Shown here: one piece after another, positions 6,152 to 10,073 of the stretch
Layout of the letters: each line of letters begins with the position of its first letter
Position numbering within the stretch: the stretch's first letter is position 1
Notes under the pieces: model-generated
The model's database searches: none
Seen by the model: only the letters and a program-made list of their open reading frames with translations
What the model was told of the DNA's origin: nothing
Made by a program: the position numbers and the translations under genes
From: Pseudomonadota bacterium
GTDB taxonomy: Bacteria > Pseudomonadota > Alphaproteobacteria > Rhizobiales > Xanthobacteraceae
Assembly: GCA_023434095.1 (NCBI GenBank)
Contig: JAEYTJ010000044.1
Coordinates: 1-10,073 of the forward strand
DNA: 10,073 bases
Direction: 5' to 3'

Positions 6152-7213
6152 ATGCGCCTGAAAACCCTTTCGCGCGCCCGCGTGAACGTGTGTGCGACCG
6201 CGTGCGCGACCCTTGCCCTCATCGCCGCCGGCGCCTTGCCGGCGCTGGCCACGCCGGAAAAGCCGGTGATCGCGCTGGCCAACGCCTATTTCGGCAATAG
6301 CTGGCGCCACCAGATGGTGGACGCCTTCAAGGAAGCCGCCGAGAAGGCCAAGGCGGAAGGCAAGATCGCCGATTACATCATCCTGAACGGCGACGGCACC
6401 GTCGCCCAGCAGAACAGCCAGATCGCCGAGCTGATCCTCAAGAAGGTGGACGCCATCGCCGTCGACGCCGCCTCCGAGACGGCGGTGAACGGCATCATCG
6501 AAAAGGCCTGCAAGGCCGGCATCAAGGTGGTGTCGTTCGACTCCGTCGCCTCCGCCCCCTGCAACTGGCAGCTCAATTTCGACTTCAAGGGCTACAAGCG
6601 CGATCAGGCCGAGTGGGTGCTGAAGAAGATCGGCGGCAAGGGCAACGTCATCGTCGTGCGCGGCGTCAAGGGTTCGGCGCCGGATGCCGACATGCACGGC
6701 GCGCAGGAGGCGGTGCTGAAGAACTATCCGGACGTGAAGGTGGTCGCCACCGTCTACGGCCAGGCCACGGCTTCCGTGGCGCAGTCGGCGGTCGCAAACG
6801 CGCTGCCCAGCCTGCCGCAGGTCGACGCCGTGCTGGCGCAGGGCGGGTCGGACGATACCGGCATCGCCCAGGCCTTCGACCAGTATGGCGGCGCGTACAC
6901 CCAGAAGATGCCGGTGATCGAGGGCGGCGGCTCGTCCAACTTCATCCAGTGGTGGGCCAGGCAGAAGGACGCCAACGGCTACTCCACCATCTCGATGAAC
7001 ACCACGCCCGGCATCGGCGGCGCCGCCTTCTGGCTCGCCTATGAGCTGGTGAAGGGGGCCAATCCGTCGAAGCTCATGATCATGCCGGTCGCCACCGTGA
7101 CCGACGACAATCTCAAGGACTATGCTGGCCTGCCCGCGGGCGTCATCGTCAGCCCGTCCTATTCCCAGCAATGGGTTCAGGACAATCTGATCAAGGCCAA
7201 GGCGGGCAACTGA
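6152..7213 (+). CDS. Periplasmic substrate-binding protein of a CUT2 (Rbs-type) ABC importer
   Basis: A 353-residue type I periplasmic binding protein (Peripla_BP_4 / RbsB-like). It has a signal peptide (residues 1-33: basic start, hydrophobic core CATLALIAAGALPALA, cleavage before TPEKPV). The mature protein shows the expected two-lobe pattern: VIALANAYFGNSWRHQMVDAF as first strand and helix, NSQIAELILKKVDAIAVDAAS, then AGIKVVSFDS, then NVIVVRGVKGSAPDADM in the second lobe, and DAVLAQGGSDDTGIAQAF. It would capture a small solute, usually a sugar or sugar-like compound, and hand it to the membrane parts encoded next. The solute cannot be named; the family also takes polyols, autoinducer-2 and similar molecules. 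It is the first gene of the operon, 39 bases before the ATPase-permease fusion. An ATG at 6149 would only add one Met. Confidence 0.92.
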   Translation: MRLKTLSRARVNVCATACATLALIAAGALPALATPEKPVIALANAYFGNSWRHQMVDAFKEAAEKAKAEGKIADYIILNGDGTVAQQNSQIAELILKKVDAIAVDAASETAVNGIIEKACKAGIKVVSFDSVASAPCNWQLNFDFKGYKRDQAEWVLKKIGGKGNVIVVRGVKGSAPDADMHGAQEAVLKNYPDVKVVATVYGQATASVAQSAVANALPSLPQVDAVLAQGGSDDTGIAQAFDQYGGAYTQKMPVIEGGGSSNFIQWWARQKDANGYSTISMNTTPGIGGAAFWLAYELVKGANPSKLMIMPVATVTDDNLKDYAGLPAGVIVSPSYSQQWVQDNLIKAKAGN

Positions 7214-7252
7214 TCCGCCGGCCGCCCGTCCCGCAGCAGACCACGGACACGC

Positions 7253-9793
7253 ATGATGACGGCAGCCTTCTCTGCCGCGCAGGACGCACCGGCACGGGCC
7301 GCCGGTGCGTCGGCGCCGCTCCGCCACACCCCGTTCGCGGCCGGATCGGACGCCGGCGGTGCCCCCGGCAGCGCGCTCTCGGCGCCCGTCGTGCATCTGT
7401 CGGGCATCTGCAAGGCTTTCGGCCCGACGCGCGCCAATGACGGGGTCGACCTCGTCGTCGGGGCCGGGGAAGTGCTCGGTCTTGTCGGCGGCAATGGCGC
7501 CGGCAAGTCGACGCTGATGCGGATCCTGTGCGGGGTCACCCGCGCCGATGACGGGCGCATCGTGCTGCGCGGCGTCGACATCGCCCCCGATCTCTACGAC
7601 ACGACGCTGGCGCAGGCCGGGGGGATCCGCATCGTCCATCAGGAATTGTCGCTGTGCGACAATCTCTCGGTGGCGGAGAACTTCTTTCTCGAAGCGCCGG
7701 AAGCGGCGCGCCCGCTGCCCGGCTGGCGCCGGCTCTACCGCACCCGCGCCCGTGCCGCACTCGACGAGGTGTTTCCCGACCACGGCATTTCCGTCGACGC
7801 CCGCGTCGGCCATCTCCAGATCGGCCAGCGCCAGATGGTGGAGATCGCCCGCGCCGTCGCCACGCCGCAGGTGCGGCTGGTCATCCTGGACGAGCCGACC
7901 TCCTCCCTCGGGCTGGAGCGCAGCCGCCAGCTGCGCGCCTATATTAAGGCCCGCACCGCCCGGGGCCTCGCCTTCATCTTCATCAGCCACAAGCTGCAGG
8001 AGGTGGTGGACATCGCCCACCGCGTCCTCGTGCTGCGCAATGGCCGCTCCGTCTGGTCCGGTCCGGCCGTCGAGGCGAGCGTCGAGGCGCTGATGCACGC
8101 GATGGGCGGGGCGAGCGAGAGCGAGATGCGCGGCCGCCGCGCTGGCCGCCCGGCCATCGGGGCAGAGGCGCCCGAACAGGTGCGCCTGTCCGGCCCGCTC
8201 GTGGCCCCGCTGGGGCGCGACCTCGTGCTGCGGCCGGGCGAGGTGGTCGGCCTCGCCGGGCTGGAAGGCTCGGGCCAGCGCGAGCTGCTGCACCGGCTGC
8301 ACGGCCGGCCGGGCGCCGGGATCGCGCGCGAGGGCGGGGCTAGCTTCGTCTCCGGCGACCGGCAGAAAGAGGGCGTGTTTCCGCTGTGGAGCGTGCTCTC
8401 CAACATCGCGCTCGGCCGGCTGGAAGGCCGGGGCCCGCTGGGGCTGGTGCACGAGGCGCGGGAGCGCGAGGCCGCGCGCACGGCGGCCGAGAAGCTGAAG
8501 CTCGATCCCGCGCGCTTCGATTCCCCCATCCTCGACCTCTCCGGCGGCAACCAGCAGAAGGCGCTCGTCTCGCGGGCGCTGGTCGGCCAGGCCGGCACCA
8601 TCCTGTTCGACGACCCGACGCGCGGCGTCGATGTCGGCGCCAAGGAGGATTTCTACGCGCTCATCGGTCAGGTGGCGCGGGCGGGGCGCCTCGTCATCTG
8701 GCACTCGACGGAGGATGTCGAGTTCCTCGAATGCGACCGCGTGCTGGTGTTCGCCGGAGGGTGCATCGTGCGCGAGCTCGTCGGCGCGGAGATCACCGAG
8801 CAGGCGATCGTGGATGCCTCCTTCGCCGGCACCTCTGCGCAGGAGCGCGACGGGACGGCCGGCGCACGCGGGCTCGCCGACCAGCTGGTCGATCTCGCGC
8901 CCTTCGCCAGCCTCGCCGCCGTCTTCGCCCTCATGGCGTGGGTGAACCCGCTCACCGTCTCGCTGTTCGGTCTGGAACTGCTGCTGGGGCCGGCGCTGGC
9001 GCTGGTGCTGGTGGCGCTGGCGCAGATGTTCGTGGTCGGCGGCAGCGAGATCGACCTCGGCGTCGGCGCCTTTGCCGGCCTCGTCAACGTCATCAGCGCC
9101 ACGCTGCTGCTGGACACGCCGTGGCTCGGCGCTCTGGCGCTCGCGGCCAGCGTGCTCGCCTACGGGCTGATCGGGGCGACGATCCAGCTGCGGCGGATTC
9201 CCGCCATCGTCGTCACCCTCGGCGCGTCCTTCATCTGGATCGGCATCGGCTACACGCTGCAGCCGACGCCGGGCGGGGCGTCGCCGGAATGGCTGTCCGC
9301 CGCCTTCGCCTGGACCCTCTTCGACGTGCCTGCGAGCCTGGTGCTCATCGGCGTGGCGGCCCTCGTCGCGCTCGCCATCGATCGTTCGCCGCTGGGCGTG
9401 GTGCTGCGCGGCTTCGGCAACAACGCGCCGGCGATGACGCTCGGGGGCTGGTCGCCGCTGCGCTACGCGGTCCTGCGCTACATGCTGGCGAGCCTGTTCG
9501 CGCTGGCGGCCGGCCTGTCGCTCACCGCCATCAACACCGCCAGCGACATCAATGCCGGCGGGCCGTTCACCCTCATCAGCGTCGCCGCCGTGGTGATGGG
9601 CGGCTGTGCCCTCATCGGCGGGCTGATCTCGCCGCTGGGCGTCGTCGCGGGCGCGCTCACGCTGGCGCTGGTCGGCGCGCTGCTCGGCGCGCTCGGGGTT
9701 TCCACAGACTACAATGCCGCCGTGCAGGGGTGCCTGCTCCTGTCCATGCTGGCGCTCCGCGCCGTCGCCGATCGCCGGGAGGCGCGCCGATGA
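7253..9793 (+). CDS. Fused twin-ATPase and permease subunit of a CUT2 ABC importer (RbsA-RbsC-type fusion)
   Basis: An 846-residue protein joining two normally separate subunits. ATPase domain 1 (~45-295) has Walker A GGNGAGKST (79-87, K85), Q-loop VHQELSL, signature-like LQIGQRQ (188-194), Walker B LDEPTSSL (D213, E214) and switch H246. ATPase domain 2 (~305-535) has the degenerate Walker A GLEGSGQREL (336-345, no P-loop lysine), a good signature LSGGNQQK (429-436), and a Walker B ending D453-D454, so Asp replaces the usual Glu. Degenerate Walker A in domain 2 is normal for RbsA-type proteins. Residues ~547-846 form an RbsC-like permease with many membrane helices and the family motif AQMFVVGGSEIDLGVGAF. 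The first ~45 residues are an Ala/Pro/Gly-rich extension absent from typical RbsA. No strong ribosome binding site precedes the ATG pair at 7253/7256, so the start is less sure; GTG at 7391 is an alternative. The next permease overlaps by 4 bases. Confidence 0.93.
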   Translation: MMTAAFSAAQDAPARAAGASAPLRHTPFAAGSDAGGAPGSALSAPVVHLSGICKAFGPTRANDGVDLVVGAGEVLGLVGGNGAGKSTLMRILCGVTRADDGRIVLRGVDIAPDLYDTTLAQAGGIRIVHQELSLCDNLSVAENFFLEAPEAARPLPGWRRLYRTRARAALDEVFPDHGISVDARVGHLQIGQRQMVEIARAVATPQVRLVILDEPTSSLGLERSRQLRAYIKARTARGLAFIFISHKLQEVVDIAHRVLVLRNGRSVWSGPAVEASVEALMHAMGGASESEMRGRRAGRPAIGAEAPEQVRLSGPLVAPLGRDLVLRPGEVVGLAGLEGSGQRELLHRLHGRPGAGIAREGGASFVSGDRQKEGVFPLWSVLSNIALGRLEGRGPLGLVHEAREREAARTAAEKLKLDPARFDSPILDLSGGNQQKALVSRALVGQAGTILFDDPTRGVDVGAKEDFYALIGQVARAGRLVIWHSTEDVEFLECDRVLVFAGGCIVRELVGAEITEQAIVDASFAGTSAQERDGTAGARGLADQLVDLAPFASLAAVFALMAWVNPLTVSLFGLELLLGPALALVLVALAQMFVVGGSEIDLGVGAFAGLVNVISATLLLDTPWLGALALAASVLAYGLIGATIQLRRIPAIVVTLGASFIWIGIGYTLQPTPGGASPEWLSAAFAWTLFDVPASLVLIGVAALVALAIDRSPLGVVLRGFGNNAPAMTLGGWSPLRYAVLRYMLASLFALAAGLSLTAINTASDINAGGPFTLISVAAVVMGGCALIGGLISPLGVVAGALTLALVGALLGALGVSTDYNAAVQGCLLLSMLALRAVADRREARR

Positions 9794-10073
9794 CCGCCGT
9801 GATCGAAGCGCTTGAGCGCCATCGCTGGGTCTGGTCCGCCCTCGGCGTGCTGCTGCTCTGGGCGGTTCTGTCCATCACCACGGGACGGTTCAGCCTGCAT
9901 TCGCTGTCCGGTGTGGCGGTCTCGGCGAGCTTCCTCACCCTCGTCGCGCTCGGCCAGATGCTGGTCGTCACCACCGGGCGCGGCAATATCGACCTGTCCA
10001 TCGCCAGCGTGCTGACGCTGAGCGCCTATGCCGGCATCGTGGTGGCCGCCGGCTCGGATGCGCGCCTGCCGCT
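9790..10073 (+). CDS. Second permease of the CUT2 ABC importer (partial, runs off right edge)
   Basis: The first 94 residues of an RbsC-like inner-membrane permease. A basic N-terminus (ALERHRW) leads into a membrane helix (VWSALGVLLLWAVLSITT), then the family motif region VALGQMLVVTTGRGNIDLSIASV, comparable to the GIDLSVGS motif of RbsC. It starts with ATG overlapping the TGA of the fusion gene (ATGA, 9790-9793), so translation is probably coupled. With the permease domain of the fusion it would form a heterodimeric channel. The rest of the gene lies beyond the window. Confidence 0.9.
   Translation, partial: MTAVIEALERHRWVWSALGVLLLWAVLSITTGRFSLHSLSGVAVSASFLTLVALGQMLVVTTGRGNIDLSIASVLTLSAYAGIVVAAGSDARLP

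Noticed and set aside
5795..8704. Open frame of 969 codons on the minus strand opposite the regulator, binding protein and fusion genes
   Set aside because: It crosses three well-supported plus-strand genes and reads as Arg/Gly/His/Asp-rich sequence without motifs; it is a product of GC-rich wobble positions.
1..10073. tRNA, rRNA, CRISPR array, insertion sequence or phage attachment site
   Set aside because: No cloverleaf, spaced direct-repeat array, transposase-like protein or terminal inverted repeats were seen on reading both strands.

Overview
The window looks like chromosomal DNA from a high-GC alphaproteobacterium, most likely of the order Hyphomicrobiales (Rhizobiales). This is inferred from the GC-rich wobble positions, dense packing, Shine-Dalgarno starts and gene content (NCS1 permease-like sensor kinase, CUT2-type ABC importer, decarboxylase-type amidohydrolase). 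No RNA gene, transposon, CRISPR array or phage gene is visible. There is no gene-free stretch over 300 bases.

Left half, all on the minus strand: (1) a sensor histidine kinase, cut by the left edge, whose N-terminal ~480 residues are a complete-looking NCS1 nucleobase:cation symporter-type permease, joined through a cysteine-rich, probably metal-binding module and two more membrane helices to a HisKA-type kinase; (2) an amidohydrolase of the gamma-resorcylate decarboxylase/ACMSD group with all expected metal ligands; (3) a small exported protein with 14 cysteines and two copies of a six-cysteine unit; (4) an aldo/keto reductase with an intact catalytic tetrad.

Middle: the aldo/keto reductase is divergent from a TetR-type regulator. 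The short gap between them holds a perfect 13-bp palindrome and further copies of its half-site, so the TetR protein probably controls itself and the reductase.

Right half, plus strand: a sugar-type (CUT2/Rbs-like) ABC importer operon with a periplasmic binding protein, then one polypeptide that fuses the twin-ATPase subunit (RbsA-like) to a permease (RbsC-like), then a second separate permease that overlaps it by 4 bases and runs off the right edge. One fusion chain plus one free permease would give exactly two ATPase and two permease domains, which suggests a heterodimeric membrane core.

The most notable items are the permease-kinase with its cysteine-rich linker, the ATPase-permease fusion with a partner permease, the duplicated six-cysteine exported protein, and the clustered operator between the TetR and reductase genes. 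No substrate can be named for either transporter-like protein from sequence alone.
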